Positions 15,674 to 24,119 of a stretch of DNA of 64,000 nt are shown in pieces. The number at the start of each line of letters is the position of its first letter. The stretch's first letter is position 1. The translations under genes were made by a program, and so were the position numbers. Origin of the DNA: UBA8337 sp937907245 (lineage in GTDB: Bacteria > Pseudomonadota > Alphaproteobacteria > RS24); contig OZ244774.1 of the NCBI GenBank assembly GCA_965219485.1, positions 992,001 to 1,056,000 of the forward strand. The letters run 5' to 3'. A model generated the notes under the pieces. It was given only the letters and a program-made list of their open reading frames with translations. It was not told where the DNA came from and ran no database searches.

Positions 15674-17191
15674 ATGAACAACGCGACAACGACCCCAACC
15701 CGCGATGACTTTATCGCTGCCTATAGCGCAGGCAAGCCTCAGCTTGTGTGGTCGCAACTCATCGGGGATTTGGAGACGCCGGTTGCGGCCTTTCTAAAGC
15801 TCACGCATAACGAGCCGTTTTCCTTTCTGCTCGAGAGCGTGGAAGATGGCGACATTCGTGGCCGCTATTCGATGATTGGCTTGGCCCCAGATTTGCTTTT
15901 CCGCGTGTCTGATGGGCAACCAGAAGTAAACCCAAATGCACTCTCTCACCTCGATAGCTTCACCCCCATGCAGGGCGAGCCGTTAGATGCTTTGCGCGAA
16001 ATATTAGCCCAATCGCGGCTCGAAATTCCCGAGGCTTTGGCGCCAATGTCGGCCGGTGTTTTTGGCTATATGGCCTACGACATGGTGCGCCATATGGAAG
16101 ACCTGCCCAATAGCAACCCAGACATTATGCAAGTGCCAGACTGCTTGTTTATGCGCCCCACAATGATGGCGGTGTTTGACAGCGTAACCGACATGATACG
16201 TTTGGTGACCCCCGTTCGACCCGACGCCCAAACTGCAGAGGCCGCCTATGAGGCTGCTCTCGAGCGGTTGGAAGACGCCAAGGAGCGGCTGTATAGCGCC
16301 CTGCCCGAAACCTCCTTAAACGTGCCCAATTCCTTCACCAAGCCCAGCTCTAACATGAGCCAGCAATCTTATTACGACATGGTAGACACGGCCAAAGCCT
16401 ATATCGAGGCGGGCGATGTGTTTCAGGTTGTCCTCAGCCAGCGCTTCCACATTGACTTTGATTTACCGCCGTTTGATCTCTATCGCGCCCTGCGCCGGGT
16501 TAATCCATCGCCCTATTTATTCTATTTAAACTTGCGTGATTTCGCCGTCGTCGGCTCCAGCCCCGAAGTTTTGGTCGGTGTGAAAGGGGGTGAGGTCAAC
16601 ATTCGTCCCATCGCTGGCACCAGAAAGCGGGGCGCGAGTTTGGCTGAAGACGCGGCCATTAGCGCCGACCTCTTGAGCGATGAAAAAGAACGCGCTGAAC
16701 ATTTAATGCTGCTCGATTTAGGGCGCAATGATGTCGGGCGCGTATCGGAGATTGGCAGCGTAAAAGTAAACACGTCTTTTGGTTTGCAAAAGACCTCGCA
16801 CCTCATTCATATCGTCTCCGATGTGACGGGCACTTTGCGCCAAGACCTCGATGAGATTGATGCGCTGGTGGCTGGCTTTCCAGCCGGCACGGTCTCGGGG
16901 GCTCCAAAAATTCGCGCGATGGAAATCATCGACGAGTTAGAGCCTGAACGGCGCGGCATTTATGCAGGCTGCGTGGGTTATTTCTCAGCCAATGGCGACA
17001 TGGATACGTGCATCGCCCTGCGCACGGCTGTGGTAAAAGATGGTAAGCTTTACGCCCAAGCGGGTGGTGGCGTGGTGTATGACAGCACGCCAGAATATGA
17101 ATACGAAGAAACGGTTAACAAAGCCGCCGCCTTGTTCCGTGCCGCTGAAGTGGCCCTCGACTTGGCAAACCAAAGAAAGAACCGGTCTTAA
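15674..17191 (+). CDS. trpE: anthranilate synthase component I
   Basis: 505 residues. It makes anthranilate from chorismate with ammonia supplied by TrpG. C-terminal chorismate-binding motifs: SPEVLVG, RPIAGTRKRG, LGRNDVGRVSEIGSV, HIVSDVTG, AGTVSGAPKIRAMEII and QAGGGVVYDSTPEYEYEET. The N-terminal LLESVEDG is the usual tryptophan feedback-site region. Its stop shares a base with the trpG start (TAATG). No leader peptide or attenuator was seen between it and the ppiD-like gene. Confidence 0.97.
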   Translation: MNNATTTPTRDDFIAAYSAGKPQLVWSQLIGDLETPVAAFLKLTHNEPFSFLLESVEDGDIRGRYSMIGLAPDLLFRVSDGQPEVNPNALSHLDSFTPMQGEPLDALREILAQSRLEIPEALAPMSAGVFGYMAYDMVRHMEDLPNSNPDIMQVPDCLFMRPTMMAVFDSVTDMIRLVTPVRPDAQTAEAAYEAALERLEDAKERLYSALPETSLNVPNSFTKPSSNMSQQSYYDMVDTAKAYIEAGDVFQVVLSQRFHIDFDLPPFDLYRALRRVNPSPYLFYLNLRDFAVVGSSPEVLVGVKGGEVNIRPIAGTRKRGASLAEDAAISADLLSDEKERAEHLMLLDLGRNDVGRVSEIGSVKVNTSFGLQKTSHLIHIVSDVTGTLRQDLDEIDALVAGFPAGTVSGAPKIRAMEIIDELEPERRGIYAGCVGYFSANGDMDTCIALRTAVVKDGKLYAQAGGGVVYDSTPEYEYEETVNKAAALFRAAEVALDLANQRKNRS

Positions 17192-17808
17192 TGCTAACGC
17201 TGATTGATAATTACGATAGTTTTACGTTCAACCTCGTGCAGTTTCTGGGCGAGCTGGGCCATGACTGCAATGTGGTGCGCAACGACAAAGCGACCCCCCA
17301 AGAAGTGTTCGCCAGCAACCCAGAAGGTATTGTCATCTCGCCGGGCCCATGCGACCCCGATAAAGCAGGCATCTGCCTGGACCTGATTAAAACCGCGCCC
17401 GCCAATATGCCCATCTTCGGTGTGTGCCTCGGCCATCAATGCATTGGCCAAGCCTTTGGCGCCAAGGTTGTGCGCGCGGATAAAATTATGCACGGCAAGT
17501 TGAGCGACATTCAACATACCGGCAAAGGCCTGTTTGAAGCCCTGCCCCAGCCTCTCACGGTAACGCGGTATCATTCGTTAATGATTGCCCCCGATAGCGT
17601 GCCAGATTGCCTGGATGTCATGGCGCAAACCGATGATGGCGTTATCATGGCCGTGCAACATAAAACCCGACCCGTTTATGGCCTACAATTTCACCCCGAG
17701 AGCATTGCCTCTGTGGGCGGACATAAAATGATGGCAAAGTTTTTGCGCGTCGCCGGGCTCGAGGTTGAAGACGGCCGTATACCCCAAGACACAGCTTTAA
17801 AAGTTTAA
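17191..17808 (+). CDS. trpG: anthranilate synthase component II (glutamine amidotransferase)
   Basis: 205 residues, a class I amidotransferase. Motifs: IDNYDSFTFNLVQFLGELG at the start, ISPGPCDPDKAGI, the nucleophile Cys in FGVCLGHQCIGQAFG, and the His-Glu pair in GLQFHPESIAS. It releases ammonia from glutamine for TrpE. It is translationally coupled to trpE and 21 bases ahead of trpD. Confidence 0.96.
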   Translation: MLTLIDNYDSFTFNLVQFLGELGHDCNVVRNDKATPQEVFASNPEGIVISPGPCDPDKAGICLDLIKTAPANMPIFGVCLGHQCIGQAFGAKVVRADKIMHGKLSDIQHTGKGLFEALPQPLTVTRYHSLMIAPDSVPDCLDVMAQTDDGVIMAVQHKTRPVYGLQFHPESIASVGGHKMMAKFLRVAGLEVEDGRIPQDTALKV

Positions 17809-17829
17809 AAGAGTTAAGAGGAATTTCAA

Positions 17830-18852
17830 ATGGATGCGCTAAAACCAACCCTAGCGATTTTGCAAACTGGACGCCCGCTCACCTCGAGCGAAGCCAGCAA
17901 AGCCTTTGAGGTTATTTTAAGTGGCGAAGCCAGCCCCGCGCAAATTGGGTCTTTCGTTACTGCGCTACGGGTGCGCGGCGAAACCATCGACGAGATTGCT
18001 GCTGGCGTTTCGGTCATGCGCGCCAATGCCATGAAGGTAAAAACCCCTACCCATGTGCTAGACACTTGCGGCACGGGCGGCGATGGCAGCGGCTCGTATA
18101 ACATCTCCACCGCCGTGGCTATTGTGGCGGCCGCTTGCGGGGCTTATGTCGCCAAACATGGCACGCTGGCGCAGAGCTCCAAATCAGGATCTTCGGATGT
18201 CTTACAAGCTTTGGGCGTCGAGCTAAACCTATCGGCCAATGCGTTAGAGCACTGCATTAATGATGTCGGCATCGGGTTTTTATTCGCGCCCAATCATCAT
18301 GCCGCCATGCGCCATGTCGCGCCCATTCGAAAAGAATTGGGCTTTCGCACTATCTTTAATTTATTGGGCCCACTGTCTAATCCTGCTGGCGCCAACCGCC
18401 AATTGCTCGGCGTGTTCGACAAACAATGGGTAGAGCCGCTCGCACAAGTATTAAAAAAACTCGGCTCTGAACGCGCCTGGGTTGTGCATGGCTCGGATGG
18501 TATGGACGAGCTGACCACGACGGGGGTCAGCACAGTGGCCAGTTTGCGTAAAGGCGAAATCAATGTCTTTGAAGTGACCCCAGAAGATGCAGGCCTTCCC
18601 CGCGCCAAACCTGAAGACTTAGTGGGTGGCACGCCAGAGGAAAACGCCGCCGCCATGACTGCCTTGCTCGACGGCGCGACCGGCGCCTATCGAGACATCG
18701 TTCTGCTGAATACGGCGGCCGCTTTGGTGGTGTGCCACAAAGCCGAAACTTTGAAAGAAGGCGCTGAGATGGCCGCCCTTGCGATTGATGATGGTGGCGC
18801 GCGCACTGTCTTGGCCAATTTGGTTGCCACGTCCCAAAAACTTGCGAGCTAG
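17830..18852 (+). CDS. trpD: anthranilate phosphoribosyltransferase
   Basis: 340 residues. It joins anthranilate to PRPP. Diagnostic motifs are DTCGTGGDGSGSYNISTAVA for PRPP, AKHGTLAQSSKSGSSDVLQALG (seen as KHGTLAQSSKSGSSDVL), FLFAPNHHAAMRHV and FNLLGPLSNPA. AAGAGG lies nine bases before the ATG. It ends three bases before trpC. Confidence 0.97.
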   Translation: MDALKPTLAILQTGRPLTSSEASKAFEVILSGEASPAQIGSFVTALRVRGETIDEIAAGVSVMRANAMKVKTPTHVLDTCGTGGDGSGSYNISTAVAIVAAACGAYVAKHGTLAQSSKSGSSDVLQALGVELNLSANALEHCINDVGIGFLFAPNHHAAMRHVAPIRKELGFRTIFNLLGPLSNPAGANRQLLGVFDKQWVEPLAQVLKKLGSERAWVVHGSDGMDELTTTGVSTVASLRKGEINVFEVTPEDAGLPRAKPEDLVGGTPEENAAAMTALLDGATGAYRDIVLLNTAAALVVCHKAETLKEGAEMAALAIDDGGARTVLANLVATSQKLAS

Positions 18853-18855
18853 CCC

Positions 18856-19670
18856 ATGACCTCTCAACCGACTGATATTCTGGCCCATATTACCGCCTAT
18901 AAATTGGAAGAAATTGCCGCCGCAAAAGCCGCTCGCCCCTTGGCGCAAGTGATGGATGAGGCCAAAGCTATCCGCGATGCTGGCGATACACCTCGCGGGT
19001 TTATCGAGGCTTTGAAAACCAAAGCGGGGCAAAACAAGCCAGCCTTGATTGCCGAAATTAAAAGGCCAGCCCCTCCAAAGGTCTTATTCGCGCCGACTTT
19101 AATCCACCCATGATTGCCCAAAGCTACGAACAAGGCGGCGCCGCCTGCCTGTCGGTTTTAACCGATGGCCCAAGTTTTCAAGGCGCGCCAGAGTATCTGG
19201 TAGCTGCGCGCGCGGCATGTGCGCTTCCGGTTTTGCGCAAAGATTTTATGTATGACCCCTATCAAGTGGCCGAAGCCAGAAGCTGGGGAGCCGACGCGGT
19301 TTTGATTATCCTAGCCTCGACCAGTGATGCCCAAGCCCACGAGCTGTATGACGCGGCCACGCAATTTGGCATGGATGCCCTGTTTGAAGTGCATGACGTG
19401 CCTGAAATGCAGCGCGCCTTGGCCTTGAAGCCGAAACTGCTGGGCGTCAACAATCGTAATTTGCGGACTTTCGAAACCAGCTTAGAGACAACACGGGAGC
19501 TGATGACCCATGTGCCAGACGATATTTTACTGGTCAGCGAAAGCGGCATTTCGTCGGGCGCCGATGTGCGTGGGCTGATGGACGATGGCGTTCCGGCGTT
19601 TCTCGTTGGGGAGAGCTTGATGCGGCAAGAAGATATCGTCTTGGCGACGCGAAAATTGACCGAATCATAA
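18856..19670 (+). pseudogene. trpC: indole-3-glycerol phosphate synthase, one base missing
   Basis: The two halves lie in different frames. The first covers residues 1 to about 67 (DILAHITAYKLEEIAAAKAA). The second runs from MIAQSYEQGGAACLSVLTD to the end, with LPVLRKDFMYDPYQV, LGVNNRNLRTFE and VSESGISSGADV. At 19061-19064 the sequence ATTAAAAGGCC should be ATTAAAAAGGCC. Adding one A restores the canonical KKASPSKGLIRADFNPPM and gives 271 residues. TrpC closes the indole ring in tryptophan synthesis. All catalytic residues are otherwise kept, so a homopolymer sequencing error is the simplest reading. trpB and trpA are not in the window. Confidence 0.88.
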
Positions 19671-19708
19671 ATAACTCGAATTAAGCCTCTTGCACCCAAA
19701 TGCGAATA

Positions 19709-19745
19709 AAAGTAGAACAAAAGAGTTAGTGATTCGTTCTACTTT
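19709..19745 (+). promoter_or_regulatory. lexA operator region (LexA box plus flanking inverted repeat)
   Basis: GTTA-GTGATTC-GTTC at 19725-19739 differs by one base from the alphaproteobacterial LexA consensus GTTC-N7-GTTC and ends 17 bases before the lexA start. A perfect 10-bp inverted repeat, AAAGTAGAAC at 19709-19718 and GTTCTACTTT at 19736-19745, flanks a 17-base centre and shares the right half-site. Autorepression by LexA is inferred. Confidence 0.65.
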
Positions 19746-19756
19746 GAGGGGCACCT

Positions 19757-20419
19757 ATGCTTACGAAAAAACAATACGAGCTTTTGTTGTTCATCAATGA
19801 ACGGTTAAAAGAGACCGGCGTTTCGCCCAGTTTTGACGAAATGAAGGAAGCTTTGAACTTGCGTTCCAAGTCTGGCATTCACCGTCTTATCACCGCTTTA
19901 GAAGAACGTGGCTTCATCAAACGCTTGGCTCACCGTGCCCGAGCGCTCGAAGTGGTTAAATTACCCGATACCCTGTCGGCCAGTCTGGCCAGCCCCTCCC
20001 GGGCGAGTACGCCCCCTGTCGCGGCCAATGATGATCGCTCGATGTCGATCTCTGTAATGGGTCGAATTGCCGCCGGCACGCCTATTGAGGCGCTACAAGA
20101 AGAAGTGAATCAAATTTCGGTTCCCATGGAAATGCTCCGCTCAGGAGAACATTATGCGCTCGAAGTGCATGGTGATTCGATGATTGAAGCGGGTATTCTA
20201 GATGGCGACACAGCGATTATTCAAAATGGTGCAACGGCCGAAAATGGCGAAATTGTCGTCGCTTTGGTTGAAGGCCATGAAGCCACCTTGAAACGCTTGC
20301 GCCGCAAAGGGGAAATGATTGCTTTAGAAGCTGCCAACCAAGCCTATGAAACTCGCATCTTCCGCGCCGACCAAGTGCGCGTGCAAGGTCGCCTTGTCGG
20401 GCTCATTCGTAAATATTAG
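19757..20419 (+). CDS. lexA: LexA repressor of the SOS response
   Basis: 220 residues. An N-terminal winged helix-turn-helix (LTKKQYELLLFINERLKETG, then SPSFDEMKEALNLRSKSGIH) binds DNA. A longer than usual linker follows. The self-cleavage site is Ala106-Gly107 in RIAAGTPIE, with the catalytic pair Ser141 (HGDSM) and Lys179 (EATLKR). RecA-stimulated self-cleavage relieves repression after DNA damage. It is a single gene with its own promoter and terminator. In many relatives moaC and moeA separate trpC from lexA, but not here. Confidence 0.97.
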   Translation: MLTKKQYELLLFINERLKETGVSPSFDEMKEALNLRSKSGIHRLITALEERGFIKRLAHRARALEVVKLPDTLSASLASPSRASTPPVAANDDRSMSISVMGRIAAGTPIEALQEEVNQISVPMEMLRSGEHYALEVHGDSMIEAGILDGDTAIIQNGATAENGEIVVALVEGHEATLKRLRRKGEMIALEAANQAYETRIFRADQVRVQGRLVGLIRKY

Positions 20420-20430
20420 AACGGAATTCA

Positions 20431-22464
20431 TCACTGTTCCCAAAGGCGGCTTCGGGCCGCCTTTTTTATGGATAGTTTACGCCCATCACTAACAACTTGC
20501 AGCGGCACTTTGGGCGGCAGAGCCGATTTATCCAATAGCAAAGCCTCGCACGGGTAATGTTCGGCGTTTGAAAATGGCAGAATAACCAGATCCGTCTCTT
20601 GGCAAGCAATCTCAAGTCGCTTGGGGTGTGTCAGATAGGCGATGGTCATGCGGTCTTTCGAAATTAAGCCGCACCCGTTTTCGCACGAGCTGCCATCGCC
20701 CAGGTCTTCTATCTCTTGCCCATGATATTGGGCGATGCGGCGCAGCTCATAGCCATGCTTATTTTGGCGCATGAGCGATAAACCGCCTTCCCACTTTTGC
20801 GCGACAATCACATCATTGCCGACCAAAAGCGCAATCGGTCGACTGCCCGAGCCGATGAATAAAAACCCAAGTAAAATAGGCACAAGCCCCAACCAACGCG
20901 CCCGTTTGGGCACCAAACATAAAACAAGAAAACCAATGGACGCGGTCGGAAGAACCCAAACTGGGCTGGCACCTGGCTTTAGCAAAGCGCCGTCCAGACC
21001 GGTCATAAAGGTAGCGATGGAAAGCACTCCCTTTAGCCCAAGCTGCATGATGGCCATTAAGCCCGCCTCTACCCCCATTGGGATGGCCAAAAGCGACAGC
21101 GGCGTCAGCGGCATAATGAGTGTGGTAAATAGCGGCATGGCCAATAGATTGGCCGGCAGGCCATAAGTGCCAATTTGATGAAAATGCAGCAACGCCAAAT
21201 AGCCCGTCACCGAGCCCGCAATCAGACTGGTCAGCGCTAACCCAGACCCATAGCGCCAGCCAAGCCGAAGCAGCCGTTTGACGGGCGCCATTTCTTCAAT
21301 GCGAAGGTGCAAGGTGTCGCGGCGTTGCCAAACCTCATAGACCGCGACAAGCGCCATAACCGCGGCAAAGCTCATTTGAAATCCGACCTGCATAATGGCA
21401 TAGGGCCGCCATAGTAAAACAAACACTGCCGCCCAAAGCACATTGCGCATGGTGACGGCGGGCCGGTCTAGCAGAATGGCAAGAAAGAAAATCGCCAACA
21501 TTATATAAGCCCGCTGCGTGGCGACGCTGCCGCCCGACAAAGCGAGATAGCCCGTCGCGGCCAAAAGCGCAATAATGGCGCATGGCTTTCGCACGTCTCG
21601 GCGCAACACGAGGCCTGGCCATAGAGCCGCTAAAAATCGCAATAAAGCATAAATTGAGCCCGCGAAAAGGGCCATGTGCAAACCCGATATCGCCAACATA
21701 TGCGCCAATCCACTATGGCGAAAAGCCTCACGCACGGGTTTCGATATCATCCTCCGCACGCCGGTTACCAAAGCGGCCGCAACCGGCCCCACCGTATCCG
21801 ACATGGAGCTTCTATATTTTGCAGCTAAAGCCAAGCGCAGGCGCGCCAATCGATGCCCCAAGGATGGGCTCGCCGTGCAATCGATAGTTTGCACCTCGCG
21901 GACGAAGCCTCGCCCGCGCTGGCCATCGAACCAAGCCGAAGCCCGCGGGTCATAGCCATCAACCACTGTCGGCAGAGCCAAAGGCTCCAGCGCCACGAGT
22001 AATTGCACCTGACAGCCAGGCCATAAACGCTCCGCCAACTCTTGCTCGCCATAGAGGCGCAAAGTTAGCGGGCGATCTAAATAATCAGTGTAGCGCAAAT
22101 CCACTCGGCTACCGCGCGGCGTTGGCTCCGACCAATCGACAATCCCACCAATTAGGCGTGGCTCACTGGGCGCCGCGTCGGGCTGCCAAACCTCGCTCGG
22201 CGCAATATAAATATGGCCCGTCGATGCACTATGCCAATGGGTAAAGGCCTGCGCCCAGCCAAAGCCGAATGCAAATGCCAATAAAACAAGGCCCGCACGG
22301 CGCACGCGGGGACGAACGCGTTGCTCGCCATATTGCAGAATAATGAGCGCCAGAGTTGCCAAAGCCAAGCTGACCGCGACGGGCGGTTCATTCGGCCAGC
22401 CGAAAAACACCGCCATGGCGGCCGCAAAACTGACTATCAGCATCGAAAAATGGTGTTGGCGCAT
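20431..22464 (-). CDS. comEC: ComEC/Rec2-family DNA uptake channel
   Basis: About 677 residues from the ATG at 22464. N-terminal membrane spans come first. A DUF4131-like soluble region (about 60-200) follows, and then the competence domain with SGLAHMLAISGLHMALFAG, the ComEC signature, plus LSGGSVATQRAYIML and a series of spans. ComEC carries single-stranded DNA across the inner membrane in natural transformation. The C-terminal metallo-beta-lactamase-like part seen in Bacillus is short or absent. The frame is open up to 22641, but the upstream extension is polar, covers the gltX promoter and is unlike the family. Other competence genes are not in the window. Confidence 0.85.
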   Translation of the reverse strand: MRQHHFSMLIVSFAAAMAVFFGWPNEPPVAVSLALATLALIILQYGEQRVRPRVRRAGLVLLAFAFGFGWAQAFTHWHSASTGHIYIAPSEVWQPDAAPSEPRLIGGIVDWSEPTPRGSRVDLRYTDYLDRPLTLRLYGEQELAERLWPGCQVQLLVALEPLALPTVVDGYDPRASAWFDGQRGRGFVREVQTIDCTASPSLGHRLARLRLALAAKYRSSMSDTVGPVAAALVTGVRRMISKPVREAFRHSGLAHMLAISGLHMALFAGSIYALLRFLAALWPGLVLRRDVRKPCAIIALLAATGYLALSGGSVATQRAYIMLAIFFLAILLDRPAVTMRNVLWAAVFVLLWRPYAIMQVGFQMSFAAVMALVAVYEVWQRRDTLHLRIEEMAPVKRLLRLGWRYGSGLALTSLIAGSVTGYLALLHFHQIGTYGLPANLLAMPLFTTLIMPLTPLSLLAIPMGVEAGLMAIMQLGLKGVLSIATFMTGLDGALLKPGASPVWVLPTASIGFLVLCLVPKRARWLGLVPILLGFLFIGSGSRPIALLVGNDVIVAQKWEGGLSLMRQNKHGYELRRIAQYHGQEIEDLGDGSSCENGCGLISKDRMTIAYLTHPKRLEIACQETDLVILPFSNAEHYPCEALLLDKSALPPKVPLQVVSDGRKLSIKKAARSRLWEQ
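20442..20467 (+). terminator. lexA terminator, inside the 3' end of comEC
   Basis: Stem GGCGGC / GCCGCC around TTCGG, followed by CTTTTTT. It ends the lexA transcript. The same bases encode the last residues of the convergent comEC gene. Confidence 0.88.
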
Positions 22465-22626
22465 GTGGGGCTCTAGGGTGTTAAGTGAATTTGTGCTATT
22501 AGGATGTCGCAATAGTGAAACAGTCCGAGCGTGGACGCCACCAACCAGTGAGTGTATTAAGTCAACAACACGCGCATTAGGCGAACTCTCGCCAGTTGTG
22601 CGCGTAGCTAGAATGAGAGAGCTTTC

Positions 22627-24021
22627 ATGAGCGAGCCCCAAAAAGTTATCACCCGCTTTGCCCCCTCCCCGACGGGGTTTTTACACATTGGTGGCGCTCG
22701 CACCGCGCTGTTCAATTGGGCATTCGCGCGCCATCATGGCGGCACATTTTTGCTCCGCATTGAAGACACAGACCGCGCCCGCTCGACCCAAGAAGCCATT
22801 GAGGCAATTTTAGACGGCATGGCTTGGCTGGGGCTCGATGCCGACGAAGCACCAAGCTTTCAGCACGCCCAAGCCGAACGTCACGTGGACGTGGCGCATC
22901 AGCTTTTGGCTGCGGGCCAAGCTTATAAATGTTTTTGCACGGCCGAAGAAGTCGATGCCATGCGCGAAGCCGCCCGCCAAGCTGGCCAACCCTTGCGCTA
23001 TGACGGCACGTGGCGCGACCGCGATCCTTCTGAAGCCGCGCCCGACGCGCCCTATGTTATTCGTTTCAAGGCGCCACAATCTGGCGAAACCATTATCCGA
23101 GACGCTATTCAAGGCGATGTCACTTTCGATAATGCCCAGTTTGATGATTTGATTTTGCTGCGTTCCGATGGCTCACCGACCTATATGCTGTCCGTCGTGG
23201 TGGATGATTATGATATGGGCGTCACCCATGTTATTCGCGGCGATGACCATTTAACCAATGCGGGCCGCCAAGCCCAAATTTACACCGCCCTTGATTGGCG
23301 CTTGCCAAATTTTGCGCATATGTCGCTTATTCATGGGGCCGATGGCGCCAAGCTATCCAAACGCCACGGCGCTTTGGGCGTCGATGCCTATCGCGACATG
23401 GGCTATTTGCCCGAAGCTATGCGTAATTACTTAGCCCGCCTCGGCTGGAGCCATGGCGATGATGAGGTTTTTTCAACGGCTCAGCTGGTCGACTGGTTCT
23501 CGCTCGATGCCGTGGGCAAAGCCCCCGCTCGCTTTGACATGGAAAAACTAGATTACATCAACGCGCAGCACTTAAACCAAGCCGAGGATGCCGATTTAAC
23601 GGCCCAAACCCTGACCTTAGACCCCGATTTGGCGCCTTTTGCTGCGCAAGTTGAGGCCGCCATGCCGCTTTTGAAGGAACGCGCCTCTCGATTGGGTGAT
23701 TTGGTAACCGATGCTGCGTTTTTGAAAGCAAAACGCCCTATTTCTGTGGACGAAAAGCTAGCCAAGCATCTCCATGAGGCCAATTTAGCGCATTTAGACA
23801 GGCTGCAAGGCCTCCTGCATAACCTTGAAACATGGGCTGCCGAACCGATTGAAGCGCTCATAAAGGCCTATATGGAGGCCGAGGCGCTAAAAATGGGGAA
23901 ATTAGCCCCCGCCTTTCGCGCGGCCTTGGTTGGAAACAGCCAATCTCCGGGCATTTTCGATGTTTTGGCGCTTCTGGGGCGAGACGAGGCTTTGAGTCGG
24001 CTCAAAGATAAAATTGGCTAA
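22627..24021 (+). CDS. gltX: glutamyl-tRNA synthetase
   Basis: 464 residues of the class I synthetase family. RFAPSPTGFLHIGGARTALF holds the HIGH-type motif HIGG at 20-23, and GAKLSKRHGA is the KMSKS motif. Between them are LLRIEDTDRARS and the acceptor-binding region with MLSVVVDDYDMGVTHVIRG. It charges tRNA-Glu and, in bacteria lacking GlnRS, often tRNA-Gln. The start follows AGAGAG. It is divergent from comEC and just upstream of gltA, the usual order. Confidence 0.97.
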   Translation: MSEPQKVITRFAPSPTGFLHIGGARTALFNWAFARHHGGTFLLRIEDTDRARSTQEAIEAILDGMAWLGLDADEAPSFQHAQAERHVDVAHQLLAAGQAYKCFCTAEEVDAMREAARQAGQPLRYDGTWRDRDPSEAAPDAPYVIRFKAPQSGETIIRDAIQGDVTFDNAQFDDLILLRSDGSPTYMLSVVVDDYDMGVTHVIRGDDHLTNAGRQAQIYTALDWRLPNFAHMSLIHGADGAKLSKRHGALGVDAYRDMGYLPEAMRNYLARLGWSHGDDEVFSTAQLVDWFSLDAVGKAPARFDMEKLDYINAQHLNQAEDADLTAQTLTLDPDLAPFAAQVEAAMPLLKERASRLGDLVTDAAFLKAKRPISVDEKLAKHLHEANLAHLDRLQGLLHNLETWAAEPIEALIKAYMEAEALKMGKLAPAFRAALVGNSQSPGIFDVLALLGRDEALSRLKDKIG

Positions 24022-24119
24022 AATCGACGATTTTTAAGGGCAATGCTGGCGGTTACCTAAGTTTCGTGCTAGAAGGTGCCAAACCAAACACACATGACTT
24101 CAAAAAACAGGAGACTGCT

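Noticed and set aside
19040..19080. Programmed frameshift in trpC
   Set aside because: AAAAGG is slippery, but no such control is known for trpC and one added A restores the exact conserved motif.
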